This document shows, piece by piece, positions 1 through 11,585 of a stretch of DNA of 64,000 nt; positions within the stretch are counted from its first letter, which is position 1, and each line of letters opens with the position of its first letter. The notes below the pieces were generated by a model. It had not been told where the DNA came from, did not search any database, and was given only the letters and a program-made list of their open reading frames with translations. The stretch covers positions 22,257,985-22,321,984 of the forward strand of contig CAIIXF020000004.1 in assembly GCA_903813345.2 (NCBI GenBank), given 5' to 3'. Origin of the DNA: Owenia fusiformis (lineage: Eukaryota > Annelida > Polychaeta > Sabellida > Oweniidae). The position numbers and the translations under genes are program-made.

Positions 1-735
1 GTTGATATGTAGAAACATCCCTGAAAATTTCAGATGAATCCCTCAAATGGTTTGGCTGGAAACCTGTAGACAAGTCTTGAAAGTGAAGATTTTAGGATGG
101 AATATCCAAAATGGCCACCTTAAAATTTACCCAGAATGCCCAAAAACCAATCAGTTCTTGACGTTGATATGTAGAAACATCCCTGAAAATTTCAGATGAA
201 TCCCTCAAATGGTTTGGCTGAAAATCTGTAGACAAGTCTTGAAAGTAAAGATTTTAGGACGGAAAATCCAAAATTGCCACCTTAAAATTTATCCAGAATG
301 CCCAAAAACTAATCAGTTCTTGACGTTGATATGTAGAAACATCCCTGAAAATTTCAGATGAATCCCTCAAATGGTTTGGCTGAAAACCTGTAGACAAGTC
401 TTGAAAGTGAAGATTTTAGGATGGAAAATCTAAAATGGCCACCTTAAAATTTACTCAGAATGCCCAAAAACTAATCAGTTCTTGAAATGTATGTAGAAAC
501 ATCACTGAAAATTTCAGATGAATCCCTAAAAAGGTTTGGCTGGAAACCTGTAGACAAGTCTTGAAAGTGAAGATTTTAGGACGGAAAATCCAAAATGGCC
601 ACCTTAAAATTTACCCAGAATGCCCAAAAACTAATCAGTTCTTGACTTTGATATGTAAAAACATCCCTGAAAATTTCAGATGAATCCCTCAAATGGTTTG
701 GCTGGAAACCTGTAGACAAGCTGAAAAGTAAGACG
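1..735. repeat. 162-bp tandem repeat, about 4.5 units
   Basis: Units begin at 1, 163, 325, about 486 and about 644 with GTTGATATGTAGAAACATCC or a close variant, giving a 162-bp period. Each unit contains AAAATGGCCACCTTAAAATT and CCAGAATGCCCAAAAACTAA. The array is cut by the window start and ends in a GC-rich blip (CCGCCCGCCCGCCGCCC) at about 734-751. A diverged relative occurs at the right end of the window. Confidence 0.9.
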
Positions 736-768
736 CCGCCCGCCCGCCGCCCGTCAAGCTGACTACAA

Positions 769-794
769 TATCGTACCTCTTGTTAGGTACGATA
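769..794. other. Perfect 10-bp hairpin
   Basis: TATCGTACCT at 769-778 and AGGTACGATA at 785-794 are exact reverse complements around a 6-nt loop. The hairpin sits just after the GC-rich end of the 162-bp repeat. Its role is unknown and it may be a remnant of a small inverted-repeat element. Confidence 0.6.
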
Positions 795-1088
795 AAAAAT
801 TCTACCAAAGGGAGAACGTCCCAAGAGGACCAAAATACTACATGTTCAAGTCCAAGTTCTCTTCAAAACATGTGGCTTTTCTCCCAAATAATATCAAGAA
901 ACTTGTATCAAACACCTCACCAGATGTTGCTAGAGGTGAGAACTTATCCAAAGAGTAAGATTACAAATCTTGAGAAAAAGCAACAACCAGGAGGGTAATA
1001 TCAACAAATTACAAACACAAAATTCAGCTCCCTCTGCTTGGCTGCAATGCATTATGGGAATATGTCTGTCTGCTAAGTTCCAATGCAT

Positions 1089-2357
1089 CACTCTAAAAAA
1101 ATATTACTTGCCAGCTAGCTGAAGCAATTTAATTGATTACTAAGTAATTTATAAAATTACTTATGTCACGTAAAATGTAATCATATTACTTAGTAATTGT
1201 TTATTTGTGTGAATTACTTACTTTAGTAATTGTAATACTTTATTTGTAAATAAATTGTTTCTGTTTCTGTTTTATTTGCATATAAAAGTAATAATATTAC
1301 TAGGTAATTTTATTCCCCATTTGCATTTTAACATTTCATTAATAGTAATACTAGCAATTTAAATGAATTACTATGTTTAATAGCATTTAATTGAAAATAC
1401 ATTATTGAGTAATTCTTTTAACATTCAAATTACTATATTGAAATATTATAATACTAGCAATGTAAATAAATGGTACCAAATAAATGTTTAATTGCACTAA
1501 ATTCGAAATACATTACTGAGCAATCTTTTTAATATTTGAATTACTTTATAGAAATATATAGCTATAGCAATGTTAATGAATTAATATGTTTAACTGCAAT
1601 AAAATGATAAGGTTATACTGAGTAATTCTAATACTAGTATTCTTTTTTAAAATAGTAATTAAATTACTTAATGTAGTTTGATATCATGTTTTTTAATATT
1701 TTTAAAATCAAGATTTAATTCTTTATTAAAAGAAACTGTAACAAAATCATAAAATGATAAATTTGCAAAGAATTATGTCAATTTTATGTGAAGCTGATTA
1801 ACATTCGATTAATTAATGCTAACTCTATTTGATATTAACCTAATAAGACAAAGTCCATTTTGTGGTATTCAGTTAACTATTAGGTCTGGTCCCCAAAAGT
1901 AAGGTTACAATTTGTTCAAAGTGCTGTATGTAATCATGGACATATGTGGAAACTTGAGAACAAAAGAATTCTCTTGATAATATGTACTAAATAAATCCTA
2001 GTCAAGTTAAAAAAAAGAAAAAAGTCTTGAACAAATTATTCAATTTTTAATTAGGTAATTTCAATACTTAAGTAATATAAGTACTTAGTAATGTTATCCT
2101 CAAATATAAAATACCCTTTGGAACAAAACAATTACTTATAGAATAGAGTAAAATAATTACTTACTAATTATAATTATTTATAATACAAGTAATTTTTTAA
2201 TTACTCAATATAGTAATTCAGTCAAAATAATACTATGCTAGTAATATAATTACAAAAATGAAAACCCCTTTGGGACAAAAACAATTACCTGACCTAGTAA
2301 TTAAATTACTTGTGAATACAAAGATAATACAAACTCAAGTAATTATTTTTTAGAGTG
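1089..2357. mobile_element. AT-rich terminal-inverted-repeat element built of AATTACT/AGTAATT motifs
   Basis: The left end reads CACTCTAAAAAAATATTACT and the right end is its near reverse complement, finishing in TTTTTTAGAGTG. The interior of about 1.27 kb carries roughly 20 copies of AATTACT or its complement AGTAATT. No coding frame is visible. The element interrupts a local repeat containing TTCCAATGCATTATGGG that is found on both sides, and the flanks suggest a 2-bp AT duplication. This is a non-autonomous DNA transposon of unassigned superfamily. Confidence 0.7.
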
Positions 2358-2359
2358 AT

Positions 2360-3220
2360 TATGGTAATATGTCTGTCTGCTTAGTTCCAATGCATTATGG
2401 GTATATATCTGATTATATATAACTTTTTTTATAATGTCATCTTCGAATGTTCACTTTAAAATAAAAAATAACATTTCTATATACCTGGTAAATAGTTAAG
2501 TCTCAGTCTTATATGAACACCACTTTGACTGGTAAAAAGTGTTCAGATTGGCAGGTGTTCACATTTCAAGATTTTTAAAATGGAATTTTATGGCAACTTA
2601 ATAAATGGGACCAAAAAATGTTCACATCGAGGGAAATGCTAAACATTAATTTTGTTGTGTTTTTAATTTTCATAGTTTGGGATCTTTGGTCCTCCTTGAA
2701 ATTATTTTTTTGTATGTTCATTTTTTAAAGTGTTACCTATTTAAAATAGCCTGCCCTACCTGGGCTTATGAGACACTTTTAACATTACATGATTACAATT
2801 TACAATACAATACATAATTAATATAATTTACTTTAATAACATGATTTTAAGTTTTGATTTTTGAATAAAATAATACTCTTTCATCTGTCTCCCTTTTGGC
2901 ACATATACCTACTTTATCCTTACAAAAGTTTATATAATCCTCAAAAGGGAAGTGGATGTAATTGCTATTAGGAGAAAGTGAAGAAAGTAAAAATACCAAT
3001 CAGTCTGTCCAAGATCAGATAACTATAAAATGATTTCTATGCAAATATACTGTGATTCAATCATGATTGAATGACCATTTCCATATGATACATCATGGGT
3101 TTAATCTAATGGATTAAATGCCCGATTATATAAACATGTGATGATCTTATTTTCTATTGTAATAATGGCAAATGTATGTATTCTCATGGTTGTTTACTTT
3201 AAAATTCCTTGCTGATTTCA
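2360..3220. other. Non-coding interval
   Basis: No exon with splice sites or convincing codon use was seen on either strand. Around 2,500-2,580 there is a degenerate piece of the Tigger-type repeat (GTGTTCAGATTGGCAGGTGTTC). The remainder is simple AT-rich sequence. Confidence 0.5.
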
Positions 3221-3223
3221 CGA

Positions 3224-3588
3224 ATTTCTCTCCAAAATTTGAATGAAGTGTCAGCTTTTCTTGCATTTCTATACAATTTAGAGTGTTAACTACATGCCTG
3301 TTTACTTTATTCTTTGCTAATTCCACTCTTTTCCACTCTATTTTACATTTCAAAACATGACCACCAAGACATTTTTCTCTCTAGATATAACATGAATACA
3401 ACAATGTGCAATAGCCAATTTATACCAAAAACATTGCAATGCCCTGAATTAATCAAATTTTCAGATGTAAAATAGAGTGGAAATGAGAGGAATCTACAAG
3501 GAATAAAGTAAACAGGCATGTAGTCAACACTCTAAATTGTAAAGAAATACAAGAAAATCAGATGATTTCATTCATTTTCCGAGAGGAA
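3224..3588. repeat. Dispersed ~180-bp element, two copies in opposite orientation
   Basis: A minus-orientation copy lies at 3,224-3,359 and a plus-orientation copy at 3,466-3,588. The family core, read in plus orientation, contains AATAGAGTGGAAAAGAGTGG, AAGTAAACAGGCATGTAGT and CACTCTAAATTGTATAGAAA, and ends with AAATTTTAGAGAGAAA. Complete copies end in GAGCAGACGGACATTT. It has no convincing coding frame; the short frames seen in many copies merely reflect DNA conservation. Confidence 0.9.
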
Positions 3589-3736
3589 AATGGGAAATTA
3601 ACATGACCTTGATGAAGCTATTATCCCAAGGAATGGCATAATTGGTTCCGATAGTAGAGGTATTATGCAATACCCACTGGACTTAACTACACAAATGTGG
3701 GATTAAACCTGCATAGACTCGAAACAAATGGCCTTG

Positions 3737-3835
3737 GAAATGAGGCATTATGCAAAATGTCACAATCTGCTATTTCTTACAGACACTAGCTGAATGCCGA
3801 CTGCCAAACACCAACCCCTGATCACCATTCACAAA
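3737..3835. repeat. Second dispersed family (ATGCAAAATGTCACCACCTG type)
   Basis: A short repeat begins GCATTATGCAAAATGTCACA and continues through TTACAGACACTAGCTGA to a CCATTCACAAAAAA-like end. Relatives occur at about 17,042-17,125, 22,019-22,155 and 24,751-24,870. The latter two end near GTGGTGACAT or GTCGTGACAT, so the ends are partly inverted (ATGTCACCAC/GTGGTGACAT), as in a small inverted-repeat transposon. Confidence 0.6.
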
Positions 3836-4262
3836 AAATTAAGAAACATTTTAAACTTCTGAAATTTAAATTTTTAAAATTTAAATGTTTTTAAACTTTT
3901 GAAAAAATTCCCGGGAGCGGGATGGATATATTATATCTGCCCGCATTTGGTCTAGAGCGGGACATATACAATATATCCTGCCCGCTCCTCAGATATGATA
4001 TATATTCCCGGGTGATATCTTCCCCAAACCCACTCAAGTATGAAATACGAAACAATATTTCCCTTTCAAATGTTTTCTCTGAATAAAAAAGTAATAAAAA
4101 AAGAATTATGAAACATTTCCATGTCTCCATTTGGATCCATCCGGAATCCATGTTTATTCACTTGAAAATCTATGAAACTAATGGATCTCAATGGAAATAT
4201 GCCAAATATTTCACTTGGATCAACCAAATATCTAAATACATTCATATGAAAATCCATGTGGG

Positions 4263-4456
4263 TTCCACAAGGCATTATGCTATATAGCTTCCACATGGAT
4301 ATATAGCTCCCACATGGATATATAGCTTCCACATGGATATATAACTTCAACATGGATATATAGCTTCCACATGGATATATAGCTTTCACATGAATATATA
4401 GCTTCCATATGAATATATACCCTTCCACATGGATATATAACTTTCACATGGATATA
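4263..4456. repeat. 19-bp minisatellite next to a candidate exon donor
   Basis: Nine to ten imperfect copies of ATATAGCTTCCACATGGAT occur at a 19-bp period (for example CCACATGG at 4,291, 4,310 and 4,329). The array ends about 15 bp from the GT donor of the candidate exon at 4,472-4,576, on the intron side of that exon. The open minus-strand frames across it are repeat-derived. Confidence 0.85.
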
Positions 4457-4471
4457 GTGAGAATGCCTTAC

Positions 4472-4576
4472 CTTCTTTTTTGTTTGGGGAGATTTGTTTC
4501 TCTGAGCGGCTCTTCTGAGTCGTTTCCTCACCATGCAACTTCCGCCAAATATATTACATTCACAGACGAACTCCAT
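4472..4576 (-). CDS. Candidate first coding exon (possible alternative CASK-locus start), 35 codons
   Basis: On the minus strand an ATG at 4,576-4,574, in the context TCAAAGATGG, opens a 35-codon frame. It ends exactly at a consensus donor (AAG|GTAAGG; GT is the complement of AC at 4,470-4,471). The peptide starts MEFVCECNIFGGSC, with cysteines at 5, 7 and 14. It continues with a strongly basic stretch (VRKRLRRAAQRNK) and ends in KKK, in phase 0. Codon and base composition are less AT-rich than the neighbours. It lies 18 kb downstream of the CASK exons on the same strand, so it could be an alternative promoter and first exon for a short CASK form lacking the kinase domain, or the start of an unrelated gene. 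Short CASK forms from internal promoters are known in Drosophila. No homology to a known N-terminus was recognised. Confidence 0.4.
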
Positions 4577-4629
4577 CTTTGATCAAAATTGCGGGAAATA
4601 TTATGAATCGCAAGTACGTGCATTTGACA

Positions 4630-5115
4630 CCAGAGTTCTCACATTTGTCACCAATATTTCAATTTGTCACTTTAGAGTATTTGTATAAGTTGCAATAGAG
4701 TACTTGTATTTTCACTTAAGAGTATTTATATTGTCACTTTAGTTTATTTGCATTGTCACCTTAACAATTTTACTTGTCTTTTTAGAGTATTCACTTGTAC
4801 AATTGTCACTTTAAGGTTTTGCATTGTCACCTTAACGTATCTGTATTCACTTGTCACACTAGAGTATTTGCATCATTACTTTAGGATATTATTTGCTTTG
4901 TTACTTTAGAGTATTTGTCACTTTAGTATGTTTGCATTGTTACCTTAGAGTATATATATTCTTAGCATCAAATAATACCAAGTCATCTGAGTATTACATG
5001 CATCAGCATTGTATCCAAAATCACAAAATAATATCCAAATCCAAAGTCACAGTAATTTCCAAAGTCACAGTAATTTCAAAAAAGTCACAGTAATTTCAAA
5101 AAAGTCACAGTAATT
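4630..5115. repeat. Degenerate short tandem repeats
   Basis: From about 4,630 to 4,950 there are diverged copies of a GTCACTTTAGAGTATTTGCA-like unit of about 23-25 bp. From 5,030 to 5,115 an 18-19-bp unit, CACAGTAATTTCCAAAGT, is repeated about four times. There is no coding potential. Confidence 0.7.
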
Positions 5116-5119
5116 TCAC

Positions 5120-6640
5120 ATCAGAAAGTGCAGTATTCCACTACAATAATCCACAAAGATAATCTACAGGTAGTTTACAGCACAGAAAACTGTTTTATAT
5201 TCATCTATATAAACAAATCTCATTTGCCTGGAAATTATCACACTATTACAGTTGCATATACTGTATTAATATAGAAGCTCTTTATATGTAGAAATGTAGA
5301 AGGAACCCGCATCCCATAGTTTAGATAGTGTGAGTATTTCTATGTTTATTAAATATCATGTTAGTATTTTACTGGTTACAATACTCCAGATCCAATATGA
5401 TGTCAAATATTTTACTGGTTACAATAATCCAGATCCAATATGATGTCAAATATTTCTAACATTGTCATGATGTCAGTTATTTTTGGCAGTGGCTGACATA
5501 TTGTCAAATGATTTATATCTTTAATTGGTGTGTGTACATTCAGTAAATGTAGTTTATCCCATAGGGAGAGACAGGATATGGGAATTATCCCCAGTTGTAT
5601 AATCATATATCCAAGGAATAGTAAGTTAGTTAAATTCCTATATATCCAATTTTCATATAATGTCAAGAGGTAGATAATTCTGAATTAGTGAGTTTATGAA
5701 GGTATACACAGATTATCCAATACGAGGGACAGGATACTGGAATTATCTCCTGCTGTGATTAACCCAATTCTAGGGTAGTACACATCCAATTTCAACATCC
5801 AGATACAAAGTTAGCATCCAAAGTATCCAGCTTACACAGGTGTACTGAATGCCTGAAGTATAAGTGTACCTGTAGCTTATTTTCCAAGAATTATCAGGAT
5901 AGGGAGAAATCGATATTTACTAGTAGATAAAACTGATATATAAAAAGTCATATGATATCTTTAATCAATTCCAGCTTTCAGATGAACCTGCACAATTATC
6001 CATGTATTATTCCATTATCCAATTATCCATATATTTCATAATATAATCTATTTTGTTCGTACCTCAATTGAAATACTCAATTCTGATTGGTTGATGAGTG
6101 GTCAACAATATGTTAACCTCTCTATTCGGCCAACTGGCAAAAGTGTATACCTCAACAGTAAACCTCTGATCCCAGTCAACAGTACTTTCAAGGTTTACAG
6201 TATCGGTATACTTTTTTGCCAGTTGACCTCAAGAGAGGTCTACAATTGTATAATGTATCACTCCATTATCTCTTCCTTAGTTTACTACATATTTTAGTAC
6301 ACAATTATATTATGCATTACTCTGAATCCTGCATATAGTTTAATCCATGTTGTCAATCCAATATGTATATCTCCTGCACATTTCATGCAGATATCCTGCA
6401 TATAGTTTTATATTCTAGCGAATATTCCAACTGAGATTATACATGTAATTGTACTATCCAGTGGCCCATATCAATATTTTATAAATTCTTGAACATTTCA
6501 TCAGCTTTAGTTATCGGATGTTTCTTATCCATTCAGGTGATACTGTGTGCATTGTTGACAAGCAATTTGTAATATTTATTGAAAATATATTGCATCCACA
6601 TCGAAGTTGCCTATAAATCAAATGTTTGTTAGATATTGGT
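5120..6640. other. Non-coding interval with one long imperfect hairpin
   Basis: No exon is recognisable. The interval is AT-rich with local near-repeats (for example TTTTACTGGTTACAATAATCCAGATCC at about 5,368 and 5,412). The only clear structure is an inverted repeat at 6,114-6,242, listed separately. Confidence 0.5.
6114..6242. other. Imperfect ~50-bp inverted repeat (hairpin)
   Basis: The left arm contains CCAACTGGCAAAAGTGTATACC and AACAGTAAACCT. The right arm contains their reverse complements (AGGTTTACAGTATCGGTATAC, TTTTGCCAGTTGACC), and the outer ends CCTCTC/GAGAGG also pair. The loop is about 25 nt. The 68-codon plus-strand frame through it is considered fortuitous. It is probably a small inverted-repeat transposon remnant. 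Confidence 0.6.
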
Positions 6641-6649
6641 CATGTTTTT

Positions 6650-7834
6650 AAATCCAAAATAGGGTGGAAAAGAGTGGAATCAGCAAAGAATAAAGTTAAG
6701 AGGGATGTAGTTAACACTCTAAATTATACAGAAATGCAAGAAAATCAAACACTTCATTCAAATTTTAGAGAGGAATGAGCATAAAAATTGACATAAAGTA
6801 ATGCAAGAAAATAAAAATAAAATAAATGATCATCCAGGTTCCAGAGAGAAATGATGAGGGTTAAATATACTTGTACATGTATGTAGAGTTTTAGCAGGAA
6901 ACAATGAATTTCCATCTTCAGGTTATTCCAAAAGATCTTCATTCCTTTAACAATTTCTCTCCGAAACATGAACAGAATATATTTTTCTCAAGGATTAATT
7001 ACCATAGCTGCTTAAGTTTAATTTAATTTTATCTTCTATCTATTACTTTTAATGCACTTAGCCCAGTAGAGAACTCTTATTGCTTTCAAATGTCCGTCTG
7101 CTTTCAAATGTTCGCCTGCTTATTCTTATTCAATCAATCACTCTCTAAAATTTGAATAAACCATCTGATTTTCTTGCATTTCTATAGAATTTAGAGTCTT
7201 AACTACAATCCTATTTGCTTAATTTTTTGCTGATTCTTCTATATCTTCCTCTAATTTACATTTAAACATGACTTCTGTTAGATCTTTCTCACAATTCCTC
7301 TCTAATTTCATAACAACTCTAGTATTTACTCCTTGCCTGTTAAATATTCCTCTCTCCACATCCGAATTACAAGGATGTGTTTTTATATCCGATTTATGTA
7401 CATCTCATGAAGTACGTTTCTAGGACATGCTAACCGAATGCATGGATGTCATACATAATTCCCTCTGAGATGATATTTCTTTTTAGTGAACTTGCGTGTA
7501 GTTGCCATTTTGTTGAAAGGCAAGATTACTTGATCAATAATAGAACTACTCGATCAACAAAAACATTGATTGTTTTTTGACGAGAGACAAATATTACCAT
7601 AAGAATGATTATACAATTATTGATTTACATTAAGGGGAGCATCATTGGAATTCTTCAATATTCATTTTTGAATCCGTCTGCTCATGCTCTCACTCATTTA
7701 CTCTCTAAAATTTGAATAAACTGCCTGATTTTCTTGCATTTCTATACAATTTAGAGTGTTGACTACATGTCTGTTTATTTTATTCCTTGTTGATCACACT
7801 CTTTTCCACTCTATTTCACATTTAATAAAAATCT
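6650..7834. repeat. Dispersed ~180-bp element, three copies
   Basis: Copies lie at 6,650-6,778 (plus), 7,092-7,271 (minus) and 7,671-7,834 (minus). The two minus copies begin with the GTCCGTCTGC/ATCCGTCTGC terminus. Between 7,300 and 7,660 no gene is visible. Confidence 0.85.
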
Positions 7835-8466
7835 GAGCAAATATCTGAATAATGGCATCATTTCTATGCAATTCAGTGTATTGTATAATGTGTATGTAAT
7901 GCAGCGGTAACTCAACTTCATTATTAACACTGTCAATTATTTGCACGGTTCCTTTGACTAGCACCTTCGCACGCTCGATCTTTACAGCAACCGACGGAAG
8001 TCAAGAATGAAGATGAAAAACGATGAGTAAATGTTTAATATTCTACAAATGTCTATTCAGGCCATTAGTTGATTGACCACACTGGCCACATACAAATATA
8101 TACAGACAATACTTTGTATTTGTATTTTCCATCAATTCTGCTGAAATGAAAGTTCAGTTGGGAGTTGCTTAATGTTTTATCTTAAACGTCGGCAGTAAGA
8201 AAATATTCATTTGTTTTATTCAATAATTGCCAAATTAGGTAATTCCTGACTTGATCAGGTGACCAATTCATTTTCAATTTGCTACTGTAATTAGATTTGT
8301 AAAAACCATAAGTGATTTTTTGCGCTTATGATATTTTGCATTAATCACATGATCACGGTTGTATACATCCCTTAGATTATTTCAATGGAATTATGCTTAG
8401 TACATAGAGCCCCAATCCAAGAGTTATGGATCCTCTTGTGTATAAAATGTCACAGATCATGCTTTA

Positions 8467-8868
8467 AAACATGAAATAAAATCAAAATGAGTGAAATCAG
8501 CAAGGAATAAAATAAACAGATAGGTAAATAACACTCTAAATTGTATAGAAATGCAAGAAAATTGCACAGTTCATTCAAATTTTAGAGAGAACATTATTGA
8601 ATAAGTAAGATGCGGATTGAAATATTAGGAGAAAATAATTTGAAATTAAATATAATGCACTAACACAATAAAGAGCACCATCAATTACCTATAAGTCAAG
8701 TTGTCCGTCTGCTCATGCTTATTTCATGCAATTTCTCTTTAAAATTTGAAAGAAGTGTTTGATTTTCTTGCATTTCTATACAATCTAGAGTGTTTACTAC
8801 ATGCCTGTTTACTTTATTCCTTGCTTTTTTCATTCATTTCCACTCTATCTTGCACTCCAAAATGTGAC
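8467..8868. repeat. Dispersed ~180-bp element, inverted pair
   Basis: A plus copy (8,467-8,594) and a minus copy (8,703-8,868) face each other with a spacer of about 110 bp. The minus copy starts with the GTCCGTCTGCTCATGCTTAT terminus. Confidence 0.85.
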
Positions 8869-9141
8869 CATCGGAATATTTTTTCATGGTTGTTTCGATC
8901 AATGATCAATTGTGACTATTATAAAGAGTTTTTCAAAACAAAATGTTAACCTCAGAATTGTTTCTAAAACATAAAGGTATTTAAAAAACAGTGAATAGAA
9001 TATTGATCAAGTAATGTTATTAAATGGGATTAATGAGAAAATATGATTATTCTTTATCACAAACCATTTATGTTTATACTGTATGATTTACCCAATCATT
9101 AAACATTCAGTTAATCATGTTTTGAAATGCAAAAAGGAGTA

Positions 9142-9325
9142 CAGTCAAACCTGTCTAATATGAACACCACTCGGACAAGCCAAAAGTGTTTAGATTATCC
9201 AATTTGCCTATTTCAAGTTTTTTAACATGTGAGTCAATGGGAGATACCAAATTTGGGACTGAGAAAAAGTTTTCACATTAAGAGGGGTTCGATTAGAGAG
9301 GTGTTCAGATATACAGGTTTCACTA
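9142..9325. mobile_element. Tigger-type MITE with TA target duplication
   Basis: The left end CAGTCAAACCTGTCTAATAT and the right end ...ATACAGGTTTCACTA are inverted repeats, flanked by TA at 9,140-9,141 and TA at 9,326-9,327. The 184-bp interior has GTGTTCAGAT-type motifs shared with the larger Tigger-like element at 59,879-61,130, which carries a transposase remnant. It is non-coding and non-autonomous. Confidence 0.8.
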
Positions 9326-9430
9326 TACCTTTTATTGGACTGAGCTACAATAAAAGGCTTTTTGGGTATTGATGAATGACTAAAATCGCTTATAAAATCA
9401 AAGAAGCCTTGAAACAAAATAACATTTATG

Positions 9431-9921
9431 CTTTAAAATACAAAATAGAGTAAAGAAAGAGTAGAATCAGCAATAATAGTAAACACTTAAGTAAACACTT
9501 TAATTGTACAGAAATGCAAGAAAATCAAGCGGTTTATTCAAATTTTAGCAGGACATCTTGAATGAATATTAAGTTTTAGATCTAATAATACCCTCATGAA
9601 AAGTCATTGGTCTTGTTGTCATAAGTACTTGTTGTTTGTTTTCCAATGTATTAATTGTTTGTTTTTCTAAAATATATCTTACATTTTTTCTTATATGATA
9701 CATCCCATGGTATTTACAATCAATCTACAATTACACAAGAACCAAAAACCAAAATGACCATCTGCTTATGTTTATTTTACTCAATTTCTTTCTAAAATTT
9801 GAATGAAGTGTCTGATTTTCTTGCATTTCTATACAATTTAGAGTGTTAACTACATGTCTGTTTACTTTATTCCTTGCTAATTCCATTCTTTTCCACTCTA
9901 TTTTGCCTTCTAAAACATGAC
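9431..9921. repeat. Dispersed ~180-bp element, inverted pair
   Basis: A plus copy (9,431-9,552) and a minus copy (9,751-9,921) face each other. The arrangement matches the pair at 8.5-8.9 kb. Confidence 0.85.
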
Positions 9922-10365
9922 CCCATGAAATCATGCCAGGAATCTCGATGCAATATATATCCTTCACTAACACTCATGAAAGCTTGGTTCCTATCATCAA
10001 TCAGAAATATCATCTATCAGTATCTTAGTGGATTCTTTCAGGACATGTTATCATGTGAATTCATGTGAAATCCATCATCGAGTCATCAATAACTTACAGT
10101 ATCTTCATTTACAAGGCCAATCAATAAGTTCTGAGAAAAAAATGCTCTTAAATCATGGATTCTGGGGCTTTCTATTTCAAATTTTCAGAAAAGATATTAA
10201 ATTATGGTACTATGAAATACCACTCTCCGCCATTTTTGAATTGAGTGGTAACTCGAATTCAAAATCACTTTCTTGTATGTACCCAAAAAGGATCCTCATT
10301 TACCTTTCTGATAACAGAATAATCGAGTTCTTAACTGGCTAAAATATTCATTGAATTTCTTTATT

Positions 10366-10887
10366 TCATAATATTTCTCTCGAAAATTTCGAAGAACCGC
10401 ATGATTTTCTTGTATTTCTTTACAATTTAGTGTCCAATACATGCCTTCTTACTTTATTTTCAGCAATTAAATGTATTTTTTTACCCTATTTTTCATTGTA
10501 AAACATGAACCTCTCAGAAATTTATTCAAAGATTTATACCTAGAAGTGAAGTGATGTGCAGATTTGATGAGTGTTCAGAGCGTCCTATTACAGATAGTAA
10601 AGATTTCTTAACTCACCAAAAAATCCAGCAAAATTTTTTCCTGTTCTTAACTTTTCTCTTTAATATTTGAATAAAATTTCAAATTGTTGGCATTTCTATA
10701 CAATTTAGAGTGTCGACTACATGCCTGTTCACTTTATTCCTTGCTGATTCCACTCATTTCTCTCTAAAATTTGAATGAAGTGTCTGATTTTCTTGCATTT
10801 CTATACAATTTAGAGTGTTGACTACATGCCTGTTTACTTTATTCCTTGTTCATTTCACTCTTTTCTTATCTATTTTGCATTTAAAAA
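10366..10887. repeat. Dispersed ~180-bp element, three minus copies, two head-to-tail
   Basis: Copies lie at 10,366-10,508, 10,653-10,756 and 10,757-10,887. The last two are in direct tandem without spacer. The 104-codon plus-strand frame just upstream (10,028-10,342) shows no recognisable domain. Confidence 0.8.
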
Positions 10888-11585
10888 AACAATACTGATT
10901 TTTTAATCAGAGGGTGCACATCCCATCCAAGTTCATTTCTATCATCAAACAAGAACTTGCACTTCAAACTTCTTACAATTTATGTTCCAAATATCAATTA
11001 AGTATGAAAAGTATCTCAGGTGAAACATGTATTTTTCACTAAGAGTCATAAGATTGAATTATGTAAACCTTGAATTGTAGCATACAATAGTAACATCTAA
11101 AACATATTAGAATTATGAAAAAGAATGGTAGTGGAGGAAGGGGGATACCTATGTAACCTTGAATCATGGCATACACTGTCTATATAAATGTTTATAAAAT
11201 ATGCAAGAATTATGAAAGAGAATGAAATGGACCAGGGAAAGATACCTAATTGAGGAGAGATTATTTAAACTGGAAGGAGAATGCATCAGGCTGAGGGGTA
11301 TCTCCTGTGGGAGACAATGGGATGTAGTTGATGAGAATCCTTAACTGTGACATAACATTACCTAACCTAAACAAAACCACAAACCAATCAACAAAAGACA
11401 ATTGCCACGGTTACCTTTCCAAGTGAGAACTGCATACAAAGTTGTTATAACTCGAGGTAGTTTCCTTATCAATAAATATAACCTTTTTGATATCTGTGAT
11501 GAATTTAACAGAATTCATGCGATTTATGATTTAATCTTGTTAAGTGTGTAGTTAACCTGAACCTCACATCTATCCATCAATACAG

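Noticed and set aside
4066-4428. 120-codon minus-strand frame
   Set aside because: It is translation of the 19-bp minisatellite and adjacent intron. Only the 4,472-4,576 segment upstream looks exon-like.
7900-8030. Less AT-rich segment resembling an exon
   Set aside because: Frames on both strands are short, and splice borders are weak or followed at once by a stop.
10028-10342. 104-codon plus-strand frame
   Set aside because: No recognisable domain, no splice context, AT-driven composition, and it lies between dispersed repeats.
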